From NCBI GenBank assembly GCA_938015595.1, contig CALLPI010000010.1:124001-188000 (forward strand): a stretch of DNA of 64,000 nt. Direction: 5' to 3'. This DNA comes from an uncultured Saprospiraceae bacterium. Its GTDB lineage: Bacteria > Bacteroidota > Bacteroidia > Chitinophagales > Saprospiraceae. Position 1 is the stretch's first letter; every line of letters begins with the position of its first letter. This document shows positions 1 through 7,768 of this stretch, one piece after another. The translations under genes and the position numbers were made by a program. The notes under the pieces are model-generated. The model had not been told where the DNA came from. It searched no databases and saw nothing but the letters and a program-made list of their open reading frames with translations.

Positions 1-366
1 CAGCACCAGTATTAAACGCCGACGCTCCTTTAATATTACATCGGCGGCACGCGTGATGAGGTCATTGGAGACACCGGAGGCTATGCGCCCCATTAATCCC
101 ATAGAACAAGGGCACACGATCATGGTATCGTAGCGGGCTGATCCCGAAGCAAAAGGTGCCATGAAGTCATTTTTATCATAAAGGCGAAAGGGATAGTGCT
201 GGTAGCCCTCGTCGCCTAGTTCATACCGCCAGTTGAAGCGGGCGTTATCGCTCATCACTACGCCTACAACGACACCTTCCTGGCTGATTACCTGTAGTTT
301 ATCCAAGAGTACTTTGGCGTATATGGCGCCGCTGGAACCACCTACAGCCACTACAATTTTGCGCAT
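1..366 (-). CDS. ubiX: Flavin prenyltransferase UbiX-like, partial (C-terminus beyond the window)
   Basis: Reading from the ATG at 366 towards the window edge gives 122 codons without a stop, beginning MRKIVVAVGGSSGAIYAKVL. The GGSSGAIYA stretch is the FMN/phosphate-binding loop of the UbiX/Pad1 flavoprotein family, and the later VCPCSMGLMGRIASGVSNDL segment is the second family signature (normally PCSMxTLAxIAxGxxxNLI). The family attaches dimethylallyl phosphate to reduced FMN, making the prenylated flavin cofactor used by UbiD-type decarboxylases. It is a soluble cytoplasmic dodecamer. Roughly the last third is missing because the window ends. No ubiD lies in the window. The divergent neighbour at 487 is a thioredoxin-fold protein and gives no functional clue. 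The family call is firm; the symbol rests on family membership only. Confidence 0.85.
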   Translation of the reverse strand, partial: MRKIVVAVGGSSGAIYAKVLLDKLQVISQEGVVVGVVMSDNARFNWRYELGDEGYQHYPFRLYDKNDFMAPFASGSARYDTMIVCPCSMGLMGRIASGVSNDLITRAADVILKERRRLILVL

Positions 367-455
367 GGGATGTTAAAGATTTATTAAAGCCCTTCTGAAC
401 GCGCACTTTCCCGCATCTAAAAGCATAGTGTGTAGCGTTTTTATGCGTATCGTGC

Positions 456-463
456 TAATTTTG
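456..463 (+). promoter_or_regulatory. Bacteroidota -7 box (TAATTTTG) for the thioredoxin-fold gene
   Basis: Exact match to the TAnnTTTG -7 consensus of Bacteroidota housekeeping promoters, ending 23 bases before the ATG at 487. No convincing -33 TTTG was found. Confidence 0.5.
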
Positions 464-486
464 CGTCCAAACTAAAAGAAATAAAC

Positions 487-1029
487 ATGAAAATTGTTTT
501 CGCCGTTGCAGTTCCTATGCTAGCAGTAGGTCTCATCATGGCTCAGCAGAAACCACGCCTAACTACCGCAGCGGCCTCTCCGCAAGCCGCTATTCAATGG
601 ATGACGTGGGAAGAAGCCATTAAAAAAAGTGAAAAAGCGCCCAAGAAAATCTTCATTGACCTGTACACCGACTGGTGTGGCTGGTGCAAAAAAATGGATG
701 CCACCACTTTTGCCGACCCTAAAGTGGCCGACTACATCAACAAGCACTTCTACGCAGTGAAGTTCAACGCCGAACAAAAAGAAGACGTGGTCTATAAAGG
801 CCACACGCTTAAATACATAGCCAATGGCCCGCGCGGTGTACATGAACTGGCCTACTCACTGCTGGATGGCCGCCTGGGTTACCCCAGCTATGTCTATCTC
901 GACGAGCAGCAGGCGCGCATCACTATCTCGCCTGGCTACAAAACGGTAGATGCCATGATGAAAGAACTGCAATATATTGCTGGCGGGCACTATAAAACCA
1001 CGCCTTACGAGAGCTACAAGCCCAACTGA
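487..1029 (+). CDS. Secreted thioredoxin-fold protein (Thioredoxin_7-like)
   Basis: A 180-residue protein. It starts with a hydrophobic signal peptide (about residues 1-19) and carries a thioredoxin-like fold with the redox motif CGWC at about residue 60, in the context DLYTDWCGWCKKMD. The CxxC lies after a beta strand and before a helix, as expected for a disulfide oxidoreductase, and the later GYPSYVYL supplies the cis-proline-like loop (YPS). Export to the periplasm is inferred from the leader. Proteins of this type reduce or isomerise disulfides of envelope proteins, but the substrate cannot be told from sequence. The gene has its own promoter box at 456 and is followed 75 bases later by argS, which also has its own promoter. 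Confidence 0.8.
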   Translation: MKIVFAVAVPMLAVGLIMAQQKPRLTTAAASPQAAIQWMTWEEAIKKSEKAPKKIFIDLYTDWCGWCKKMDATTFADPKVADYINKHFYAVKFNAEQKEDVVYKGHTLKYIANGPRGVHELAYSLLDGRLGYPSYVYLDEQQARITISPGYKTVDAMMKELQYIAGGHYKTTPYESYKPN

Positions 1030-1068
1030 TACAGGCTTTTTCGATTTTTTGTTTCTGCGTGGATTTTT

Positions 1069-1076
1069 TACCTTTG
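1069..1076 (+). promoter_or_regulatory. Bacteroidota -7 box (TACCTTTG) for argS
   Basis: Exact TAnnTTTG match 28 bases before the argS ATG. A TTTG at 1048-1051, 17 bases upstream, is a plausible -33 element. Confidence 0.6.
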
Positions 1077-1104
1077 CAGCTTTTCCGAACCTTCGCATTT
1101 AACT

Positions 1105-2955
1105 ATGGACATGCTGCAAAGGGTACAACTTGCCTGTGCAGAGGCCATCGCTGCCCTGTACGGCCAGCAGATACCTGCTACCGACATAACCCTGACGCCT
1201 ACCCGCCGGGAGTTTCAGGGCGACTACACCCTGGTCGTCTTTCCCTTTATCAAATGGATAAAAAAAGCCCCTGACGCCATTGCCGCCGAACTGGGCGACT
1301 ACCTCAAAAACCATCTGCCCATCATAGCTGATTTCAACGTGGTCAAAGGCTTCCTCAACCTCGTACTGAGTGAGCAGGTATGGAGTGAGTTGCTGGAATA
1401 CCTCTATACAAAGCCAAACTACGGCCGCCATCCTGCTAACGGGCAAAAAGTAATGGTGGAATACTGCTCCCCCAACACCAACAAGCCGTTGCACCTAGGG
1501 CACGTGCGCAACATTTTGCTGGGCTGGAGCGCATCTAAAATTCTGGAAGCTGCCGGATACGAAGTAGTGCGAGTGCAGATCATCAACGACAGAGGCATTG
1601 CCATCTGCAAAAGCATGCTAGCTTGGCAAAAGTACGCCAATGGCGCCACGCCTCAGTCTGTCGGCGTCAAAAGCGACCACTTCGTGGGCAACTACTATGT
1701 GGAGTTTGAAAAGCACTTCCGAGAGGAGTATGCCGCCTGGCAACAAAGCCCGGAAGCCGATAAAGTCTTTGAAACATACCAAAAGAAAGGGCAAAGTCGG
1801 GAACAGTTTTTCAAAGACTTCAAAGACCGCTACTTTAACCAGTACAGTATTCTAGGCAGCGAAGCTGCTGAAATGCTGCGCCGCTGGGAAGCGGGCGACC
1901 CCCAAGTGCTGGCTTTGTGGCAACAGATGAACCAATGGGTATATGACGGCTTCGAGCAAACTTATGCCCTTCTCGGCGTGTCTTTTGATAAATACTACTA
2001 CGAATCAGACACTTACCTGCTGGGCAAAGACATCGTAGAAGAGGGCCTGCAACGCGGCATTTTCTACCGCGAAACCGACGGTTCTGTGTGGATCAATCTC
2101 GAAGACGTCGGCATGGACAAAAAAGTATTTCAGCGCAGCGACGGCACCTCCGTTTACATCACCCAAGACCTGGGCACTGCCCGCCAGCGCTATCAGGAGT
2201 ACGGCATTGAACGCATGGTGTACGTGGTAGCCGATGAGCAAAACTACCATTTTCAGGTACTCTTTGAAGTACTCAGGCGCCTGGGCGAACCCTATGCCAA
2301 CGGGCTTTACCACCTTTCTTATGGCATGGTAGAACTACCCACTGGTCGCATGAAATCGCGCGAGGGTACTATAGTGGATGCGGATGACCTCATTGCCGAA
2401 GTGATAAATGTGGCGCGTGCCAACTCACAGGAGCGTGGCACACTAGCTGACTTACCCCAAGACGAGCAAGAGACCATCATACGGCAAATAGCCTTGGCTG
2501 CCCTCAAGTTTCACATTATCAAAGTGCAGCCTAAGAAGCGCATGATATTCATCCCTGAAGAATCGGTAGATCTGCAAGGCCAAACTGGCCCGTACATACA
2601 GAATGCTTATGTGCGCATTCAATCCGTACTGCGCAAAGCCGAAGAGATACACCTCAACTGGGACGCATCCGCGCAATACGTCCACCTGCAAGACCTCGAA
2701 AAGGAACTACTGCGCTCGCTCTACGAATTTCCTGACATCATCAAGCGCGCTGCGGCAGAATACGACCCCTCGCTCATAGCTGGGTATGCCTACAACCTAG
2801 CTAAGCACTTTCATCGCTTCTATCATGACTACTCCATCCTGCGAGCCGAATCAGAGGCAGCCAAAGCTTTCCGTCTGAAATTGGCGCAGGCCATAAGTCA
2901 AGTGCTGAAAACGGCTATGGACTTGCTAGGCATTGAAATGCCAGAGAAAATGTAG
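1105..2955 (+). CDS. argS: Arginine--tRNA ligase
   Basis: A 616-residue class I aminoacyl-tRNA synthetase that charges tRNA-Arg with arginine in the cytoplasm. The N-terminal Add-1 domain is followed by the ATP-binding HIGH-type motif HLGHVRN at about residue 132, preceded by VEYCSPNTNKPLHLGH, which is typical of ArgS. The KMSKS-equivalent loop appears as MKSREGT near residue 416. The C-terminal DALR anticodon-binding domain ends with MDLLGIEMPEKM. Length is normal for the Bacteroidota form (about 590-620). Start is the first ATG after the promoter box at 1069. It is a single gene with no obvious operon partner. Confidence 0.97.
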   Translation: MDMLQRVQLACAEAIAALYGQQIPATDITLTPTRREFQGDYTLVVFPFIKWIKKAPDAIAAELGDYLKNHLPIIADFNVVKGFLNLVLSEQVWSELLEYLYTKPNYGRHPANGQKVMVEYCSPNTNKPLHLGHVRNILLGWSASKILEAAGYEVVRVQIINDRGIAICKSMLAWQKYANGATPQSVGVKSDHFVGNYYVEFEKHFREEYAAWQQSPEADKVFETYQKKGQSREQFFKDFKDRYFNQYSILGSEAAEMLRRWEAGDPQVLALWQQMNQWVYDGFEQTYALLGVSFDKYYYESDTYLLGKDIVEEGLQRGIFYRETDGSVWINLEDVGMDKKVFQRSDGTSVYITQDLGTARQRYQEYGIERMVYVVADEQNYHFQVLFEVLRRLGEPYANGLYHLSYGMVELPTGRMKSREGTIVDADDLIAEVINVARANSQERGTLADLPQDEQETIIRQIALAALKFHIIKVQPKKRMIFIPEESVDLQGQTGPYIQNAYVRIQSVLRKAEEIHLNWDASAQYVHLQDLEKELLRSLYEFPDIIKRAAAEYDPSLIAGYAYNLAKHFHRFYHDYSILRAESEAAKAFRLKLAQAISQVLKTAMDLLGIEMPEKM

Positions 2956-3080
2956 CCCATCTACTGTTATACTGAGCATAGTTTTCCGCTTTCTACTGGT
3001 GATCGGCCGCTTCTAGCAAGCTAAATTGACGCCCACGCCCCCAGGCAGTGCAGCCTTGCAAGCCTTGCTGCTGCCTAACT

Positions 3081-3374
3081 TCATAGCACTTTGGCCAGCG
3101 TCTGTACAAACTCGTAATACTCAGGTTTAGCCAGCGCGTAAAAGGAGTTTTTGCCATCGCGTTGCACATCCACCACATCCTGGTTCTTCAATATGCGCAG
3201 GTGGTGGGAGGCAATGGCCTGCTCAATCTTCAACTTCTTGAAGATATCGGTCACCGAGAGCCGGCCATGTGTGTGCAGTAAGTCAATAATAGCAATGCGA
3301 ATGGGATGTGCTATGGCGCGCAGCGTCTCGGTGGAGTTTTCCAGGAAGGCCTCGTCGAAATGTGTTCTCATCAT
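3081..3374 (-). CDS. ArsR-family winged-helix transcriptional regulator (metal-motif-less)
   Basis: About 97 residues if translation starts at the ATG at 3374; ATGs at 3371, 3389 and 3419 are also in frame. The core, LRAIAHPIRIAIIDLL followed by a helix-turn-helix containing IEQAIASHHLRILKN and a wing (VDVQRDGKNSFYALA), is the ArsR/SmtB DNA-binding fold. There is no cysteine in the protein, so it lacks the ELCVCDL-type thiol metal site and is probably not an arsenic or cadmium sensor. It is transcribed away from the cNMP/CBS/DUF294 gene and shares a 68-base control region with it. That region holds an inverted repeat (3381-3399) that could be its operator. I prefer 3374 as start because the 3389 start would lie inside that repeat. 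Confidence 0.85.
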   Translation of the reverse strand: MMRTHFDEAFLENSTETLRAIAHPIRIAIIDLLHTHGRLSVTDIFKKLKIEQAIASHHLRILKNQDVVDVQRDGKNSFYALAKPEYYEFVQTLAKVL

Positions 3375-3380
3375 GAACCT

Positions 3381-3402
3381 ATTCGCCATAAGAACGAATA
3401 TA
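3381..3402. promoter_or_regulatory. Candidate operator dyad (ATTCG-N9-CGAAT) overlapping a minus-strand -7-like box
   Basis: ATTCG at 3381-3385 and CGAAT at 3395-3399 form a perfect 5-bp dyad separated by 9 bases. A TATATTCG (one mismatch to TAnnTTTG) runs on the minus strand from 3402 to 3395, so a repressor bound here would block transcription of the ArsR gene. The plus-strand promoter box for the next gene lies 17-24 bases away. Confidence 0.4.
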
Positions 3403-3418
3403 AGTATATATAAGTTCA

Positions 3419-3426
3419 TATATTTG
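3419..3426 (+). promoter_or_regulatory. Bacteroidota -7 box (TATATTTG) for the cNMP/CBS/DUF294 gene
   Basis: Exact TAnnTTTG match ending 16 bases before the ATG at 3443, implying a leader of only about 10 nucleotides. Confidence 0.55.
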
Positions 3427-3442
3427 TCCTATAAAATCCTCT

Positions 3443-5374
3443 ATGGATAACTCGCTCTCCATTCGCATTGCTGATTTTCTCAAAGAGTATCCGCCATTTC
3501 AACTTTTTGAGCGAAGGCAACTTCAGGAGCTTGCAGCACAGGCTGTGGTACGATATTGCCCCAATGGCGAGGTCATCTTCAAGCAAGGCGAGATGCCTGG
3601 TTCATACCTGTACGTCGTGCGCGAAGGCGCTGTACATCTATCGCATGAAGAAAACGGCGTGCTGGAGCCAATAGACCAATGCGACGAAGGCGAGTTGTTT
3701 GGCTTGCGCCCTTTGCTAGCGCAGGACGCCTATGCACTTACAGCCACAGCTGCCGAAGAAACGCTGCTGTATGCCATTCCGGTACAAGTTTTTCGCCAAT
3801 TAGCCGATCAAACACCCCAGGTGCTGCTCTACATTGCTTCTAATTTTGCCTCAGGCTGGCAACGCAAGCCTGCAGCAGGGGCGAAAGGCAAGATATTCTT
3901 AGACCAAAAACCTCAAGACCAGCAAGCCCTTCAGTTGCTAGAAATCCAAACAGTACAGCCGCATCGTCCGCCAGTTACTTGCCCGCCAGACCTTAGCATA
4001 CGTCAGGCGGCCACCATTATGTCTCAAAAGGAGGTTGGCTCCATTATCGTAGTCAACGAGCAAATGCACCCTGTGGGTATTGTGACTGACAAAGACTTGC
4101 GCCATAAAGCCGCCACCGGCCTGACCCCCCTGGACGAGCCTGTTGCGCGCATTATGTCCAGCCCAGTGACTACTGCACCCATTGGCATTACCGTAGCAGA
4201 GGTACAAATGCGCATGATGAAGCATAAAATTCACCACTTATGCCTCACCGAAGACGGCAGCAATACATTGCCAGTGTTGGGTGTTGTCACAGAGCACGAC
4301 CTGCTGGTTATGCAGGGCAACAATCCGGCAGTATTTCTGCGCGAAATCAAGCGTGCTCAGACCGCTGCCGAACTGCGCCACATACGCGAGCGCGCCGAGC
4401 AACTGCTCGAGCAGTACATTCACCAAGAGGTGGCTATCAACTACATTGCCGGTATGATGACAGCAGTCAACGATGCGTTGATCGAGCGTGCCATTCACCT
4501 GGCCATCGGCGCCCTGCAAGCTGAGAAGAAGGCGGCTTCAGCGGTGCAGTTTTGCTGGTTGGCGCTGGGCAGCGAAGGCCGCGAGGAGCAATTGTTGCGC
4601 ACCGACCAAGACAATGCCCTGGTGTTTGAAGACGTACCTGAGGATACTCATCTGGTAGTCAAAGATTACTATCTAGCTTTAGCCAACAAAGTCACTGCCA
4701 TAATGCACGAGTGTGGGTTTGAGTACTGCCCTGCCAATATGATGGCTTCTAATCCAGAATGGTGCTTGTCGCTCAGCGAGTGGAAAGAGCGTTTTTCTCA
4801 CTGGATGCTGGAACCCGACCCCAAAGCCGTCATGTTTTGCACTATTTTCTTTGATTATCGCCCAGTGTTTGGGCAGGTAGCACTCGCTGAGGCACTTACT
4901 GAGCACATTTTTTCAATAGTGGACCAGGAGGCCATATTTCTGGCTTTTCTTGCCAAAAACGCCTTGGAAAACCCGCCACCGCTCACCTTTTTCCGCGATT
5001 TTATGGTAGAACGCAGCGGCGAGCATCGCCATGAGTTTGACATCAAAGCCAGAGCTATGATGCCGTTATGCGATGCCGCCAGGGTACTTACTCTCCAAAA
5101 TAAAATGGCCGGCATTAACAACACTTTTCGTCGGTTTGAAGCGTTAGCTCGCCGCGAACCTCAAAATAAAAACCTCTACGAAGACGCCGCCGATGCCTAT
5201 GAAGTACTCATGCGCTTTCGCACCCTCCAAGGATTGAAACAACGCAATTCTGGTCGGTTTTTCAAACCGACAGAGCTGAGTAAAATGGAGCGCATCCTGC
5301 TGCGCAACAGTTTTCGCCCTATCCAGGACTTGCAATCGCTACTCAAGACCCGCTTCCAATTGGGGTTCTTCTAA
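3443..5374 (+). CDS. cNMP-binding / CBS-pair / DUF294 putative nucleotidyltransferase
   Basis: A 643-residue cytoplasmic protein with four parts. A cyclic-nucleotide-binding (CAP_ED) domain covers about residues 10-130, with the VIFKQGE and EGELFGLRPL turns. A tandem CBS pair covers about 175-300 (MSQKEVGSIIVVNE; VGIVTDKDL; a second MKHKIHHLCL; VGVVTEHDLL). A DUF294 nucleotidyltransferase-like domain follows with GSEGREEQLLRTDQDNA near residue 378, and a DUF294 C-terminal helical domain completes it. The GS-x-GR-x-E...DQD pattern is the pol-beta/GlnD-type active-site signature. The family is presumed to transfer a nucleotide under ligand control; substrate unknown. The gene is followed after 3 bases by a DEDDh exonuclease, a pairing often seen in other bacteria next to a solute symporter that is absent here. 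A divergent ArsR-type regulator probably shares its control region. Confidence 0.9.
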   Translation: MDNSLSIRIADFLKEYPPFQLFERRQLQELAAQAVVRYCPNGEVIFKQGEMPGSYLYVVREGAVHLSHEENGVLEPIDQCDEGELFGLRPLLAQDAYALTATAAEETLLYAIPVQVFRQLADQTPQVLLYIASNFASGWQRKPAAGAKGKIFLDQKPQDQQALQLLEIQTVQPHRPPVTCPPDLSIRQAATIMSQKEVGSIIVVNEQMHPVGIVTDKDLRHKAATGLTPLDEPVARIMSSPVTTAPIGITVAEVQMRMMKHKIHHLCLTEDGSNTLPVLGVVTEHDLLVMQGNNPAVFLREIKRAQTAAELRHIRERAEQLLEQYIHQEVAINYIAGMMTAVNDALIERAIHLAIGALQAEKKAASAVQFCWLALGSEGREEQLLRTDQDNALVFEDVPEDTHLVVKDYYLALANKVTAIMHECGFEYCPANMMASNPEWCLSLSEWKERFSHWMLEPDPKAVMFCTIFFDYRPVFGQVALAEALTEHIFSIVDQEAIFLAFLAKNALENPPPLTFFRDFMVERSGEHRHEFDIKARAMMPLCDAARVLTLQNKMAGINNTFRRFEALARREPQNKNLYEDAADAYEVLMRFRTLQGLKQRNSGRFFKPTELSKMERILLRNSFRPIQDLQSLLKTRFQLGFF

Positions 5375-5377
5375 AAA

Positions 5378-6073
5378 ATGGGCGCCATGTGGTTTACGCA
5401 ACTCTTCCGAAAATCAGCGCCGCCGGACTTCTGGCAGGCCTATCTGAAGCAAACGCGCCACACCTTACCAGACAATATGCCTCTGTGCGACGTTACCTTT
5501 GCTGTACTGGACACCGAGACCACCGGCCTGAATCCCGTCAAAGACGCCATACTCTCCATTGGCGGAGTAAAAGTACAGCACGGCGCCATTGAAGTAACAC
5601 AATCGCTGGAGTTATTCCTGGAGCAGCTAGCTACTCCCAGGCAGGAAGACATCGCCATTCATGGCATCATTCCCGCCGACAGAGCAGGACAAATAAGCAT
5701 AGCAGAAGCCATGCAACAGTTCACTGCCTGGTGCGGCTCTAGTGTACTTGTAGGCCATCACATCGCTTTTGACCTGGCTATCTTGAACACAGCATTGAAA
5801 AAACTGGGCTGCGGCACACTGCGCAATCCCAGCTTAGACACCCTGCAACTACATGTACGTCTGAATGGTAGCACTCAGAATTTTTTCAACCCTGGCGAAC
5901 TAAGCCTCGATGCGCTGGCCGCCCAATATCGCATTGCCCTGCACGACCGCCACACCGCCCTTGGCGATGCTTACATCACTGCTATACTGCTACTCAAGCT
6001 CCTGCACCGGATAGAACAACGCGGCGTCAAAACACTACGGCAGTTGATGGCGCGTCGAAGCATGCACTTGTAG
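5378..6073 (+). CDS. DEDDh 3'-5' exonuclease (DnaQ-like)
   Basis: A 231-residue protein of the DnaQ/RNase T superfamily. ExoI motif: FAVLDTETTGLNPVKDAILS (about residues 47-66), supplying catalytic Asp and Glu. ExoII: LVGHHIAFDLAILN, supplying Asp. ExoIII: HDRHTALGDAYIT, supplying His and Asp. All DEDDh residues are present. Such enzymes remove nucleotides from the 3' end of DNA or RNA with two metal ions. It starts 3 bases after the DUF294 gene, so the two are almost certainly co-transcribed. It is too divergent and in the wrong context to be assumed to be the replicative epsilon subunit. A second ATG three codons in (5387) is an equally good start. Confidence 0.9.
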   Translation: MGAMWFTQLFRKSAPPDFWQAYLKQTRHTLPDNMPLCDVTFAVLDTETTGLNPVKDAILSIGGVKVQHGAIEVTQSLELFLEQLATPRQEDIAIHGIIPADRAGQISIAEAMQQFTAWCGSSVLVGHHIAFDLAILNTALKKLGCGTLRNPSLDTLQLHVRLNGSTQNFFNPGELSLDALAAQYRIALHDRHTALGDAYITAILLLKLLHRIEQRGVKTLRQLMARRSMHL

Positions 6074-6119
6074 CTATCACAAAGTGACCAATATCACTAC
6101 TCGCCAGAGTTGGAGCACC

Positions 6120-6127
6120 TATCTTTG
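6120..6127 (+). promoter_or_regulatory. Bacteroidota -7 box (TATCTTTG) for the Kelch-like T9SS protein
   Basis: Exact TAnnTTTG match 26 bases before the ATG at 6153. It decides that start over the upstream in-frame ATG at 6084, which would lie before the promoter. Confidence 0.6.
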
Positions 6128-6152
6128 CCAAATTAAAATTCTTTCAGTACAA

Positions 6153-7766
6153 ATGATACGTGCTATTGGCATAGCAAGTGCAACACTTATTTGTATCGTT
6201 TCCACTTTCGCACAGCCAGGATTTGACTACGAGCTTCGGCTTACACCAGTTATTATCCCCAATCTGCCGGGGCTACACTCCTATGCATATGCTCAGCACG
6301 AAGACCGGTGGCTCATTGTGGGGGGGCGCCGCGACGGCATCCACGCCCGGCAACCCTTTGCTTCATTTGCACAGGCATCCAACAACACCCAACTGTATGT
6401 TATTGATGTGCAGCAGCGCACCTTTTGGTCTGCTTCTGTCAATGAATTGCCTGCCGGCCTGCGGGAGCAGCTGCAATCCACCAACATGCAGTTCTATCAG
6501 GATGGCGAAACACTCTACCTCGTGGGTGGATACGGCACAGCACCTGGCCTGAGCGTACACATCACGCACCCTAAACTGACTGCCGTTGATGTGCCAGGAT
6601 TAATGGACGCTATTATGACGGGAGCACCCATTTCGCCGTATTTCAGGCAAATCACCCATGAGGTATTTGCCGTTACTGGTGGTCAACTGGGTAAAATTGG
6701 CCAAACGTTCTACTTAATAGGTGGACATCGCTTCGACGGCCGATATAACCCCATAGGGCCAGACCACGGGCCAGGATTTTCCCAAATATACACCAATCAA
6801 ATACGCAAGTTCACCATAAGCATGGAGGGCGGCCAACTCAGCTTTGGCAACTATGAAGCCATTACAGATCCCATTCACCTCCGGCGAAGAGATTACAACC
6901 TCTTGCCTCAGATCTTTCCAGACGGAAGCCGCGGATACACCATATTTTCAGGTGTGTTCCAACTACAGGCCAACTTACCATTCCTATATCCAGTGGACGT
7001 CACAGCAAGCGGGTATAGCCCCATCACCAACTTCAACCAGTATCTCTGCAATTACCACAGTGCAAATGCAGCACTGTACGATAGCATCCAAAACCGCATG
7101 CACGCCGTTTTCTTTGGCGGTATCAGCCAGTATTACTACCAAAACGGACAGCTAATCCAGGACCATCTCGTGCCCTTTGTACGAACCATCAGCTTGGTTA
7201 CTCGAGCTGCCGATGGTTCGTTGCAGGAGTATCAACTCCCCATAGAAATGCCAAACTTCAAGGGCACCAGCGCAGAATTCATCCTTAACCACCGCCTACC
7301 CCATTATGAAAACAAGGTTATCAAGTTAAGTGAAATCAATGCAGATACCCTGCTTATAGGGCATATTTACGGCGGCATTCTCAGCCCTAGCCTTCATCCA
7401 TTCGAAACCAACCAAACCAGCACTACCAGCGCCGACCCTACCATCTATGCTGTACAACTCAGCCGCAAAAAACTAACGGGCTTACAAACAGTGGAGCACA
7501 AAAATCTCTTCTCTTTTGAAATGTTTCCTAACCCAGCGCAAGAAAACGTGAAAGTAACCTACGACTTGCCATACGCAGGCAAGGTCCACTATTTTCTGAC
7601 TACTATGGATGGCAAGATACTGCAACGCGGTGTTTGGAGCCAATCGGCTGCCGGACGCCAAGAGCAGTGGCTGTACCTGCACAGCAGTTTTGCCTCGCAG
7701 CAGTTGATGCTGACCTTGGCATTTGACAATAAATATTATGCTGTAAAAAAACTGCTTATACGCTAG
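6153..7766 (+). CDS. Secreted Kelch-like beta-propeller protein with T9SS type A sorting domain
   Basis: A 537-residue exported protein. A signal peptide (MIRAIGIASATLICIVSTFA) precedes repeated Kelch-like blades with WLIVGGRRDG, LYLVGGYG and FYLIGGHRF (about residues 50-220), each the glycine-pair strand of a propeller blade. The C-terminal ~80 residues (from NLFSFEMFPNPAQENVKVTY to the final VKKLLIR) fit the T9SS type A sorting domain: an FPNPA entry, a Gly-rich middle and a short basic end. It should be exported by Sec, cross the outer membrane by T9SS and be cell-attached or released. The binding target is unknown. It is convergent with another T9SS cargo gene, only 2 bases from its end. 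Confidence 0.8.
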   Translation: MIRAIGIASATLICIVSTFAQPGFDYELRLTPVIIPNLPGLHSYAYAQHEDRWLIVGGRRDGIHARQPFASFAQASNNTQLYVIDVQQRTFWSASVNELPAGLREQLQSTNMQFYQDGETLYLVGGYGTAPGLSVHITHPKLTAVDVPGLMDAIMTGAPISPYFRQITHEVFAVTGGQLGKIGQTFYLIGGHRFDGRYNPIGPDHGPGFSQIYTNQIRKFTISMEGGQLSFGNYEAITDPIHLRRRDYNLLPQIFPDGSRGYTIFSGVFQLQANLPFLYPVDVTASGYSPITNFNQYLCNYHSANAALYDSIQNRMHAVFFGGISQYYYQNGQLIQDHLVPFVRTISLVTRAADGSLQEYQLPIEMPNFKGTSAEFILNHRLPHYENKVIKLSEINADTLLIGHIYGGILSPSLHPFETNQTSTTSADPTIYAVQLSRKKLTGLQTVEHKNLFSFEMFPNPAQENVKVTYDLPYAGKVHYFLTTMDGKILQRGVWSQSAAGRQEQWLYLHSSFASQQLMLTLAFDNKYYAVKKLLIR

Positions 7767-7768
7767 TA

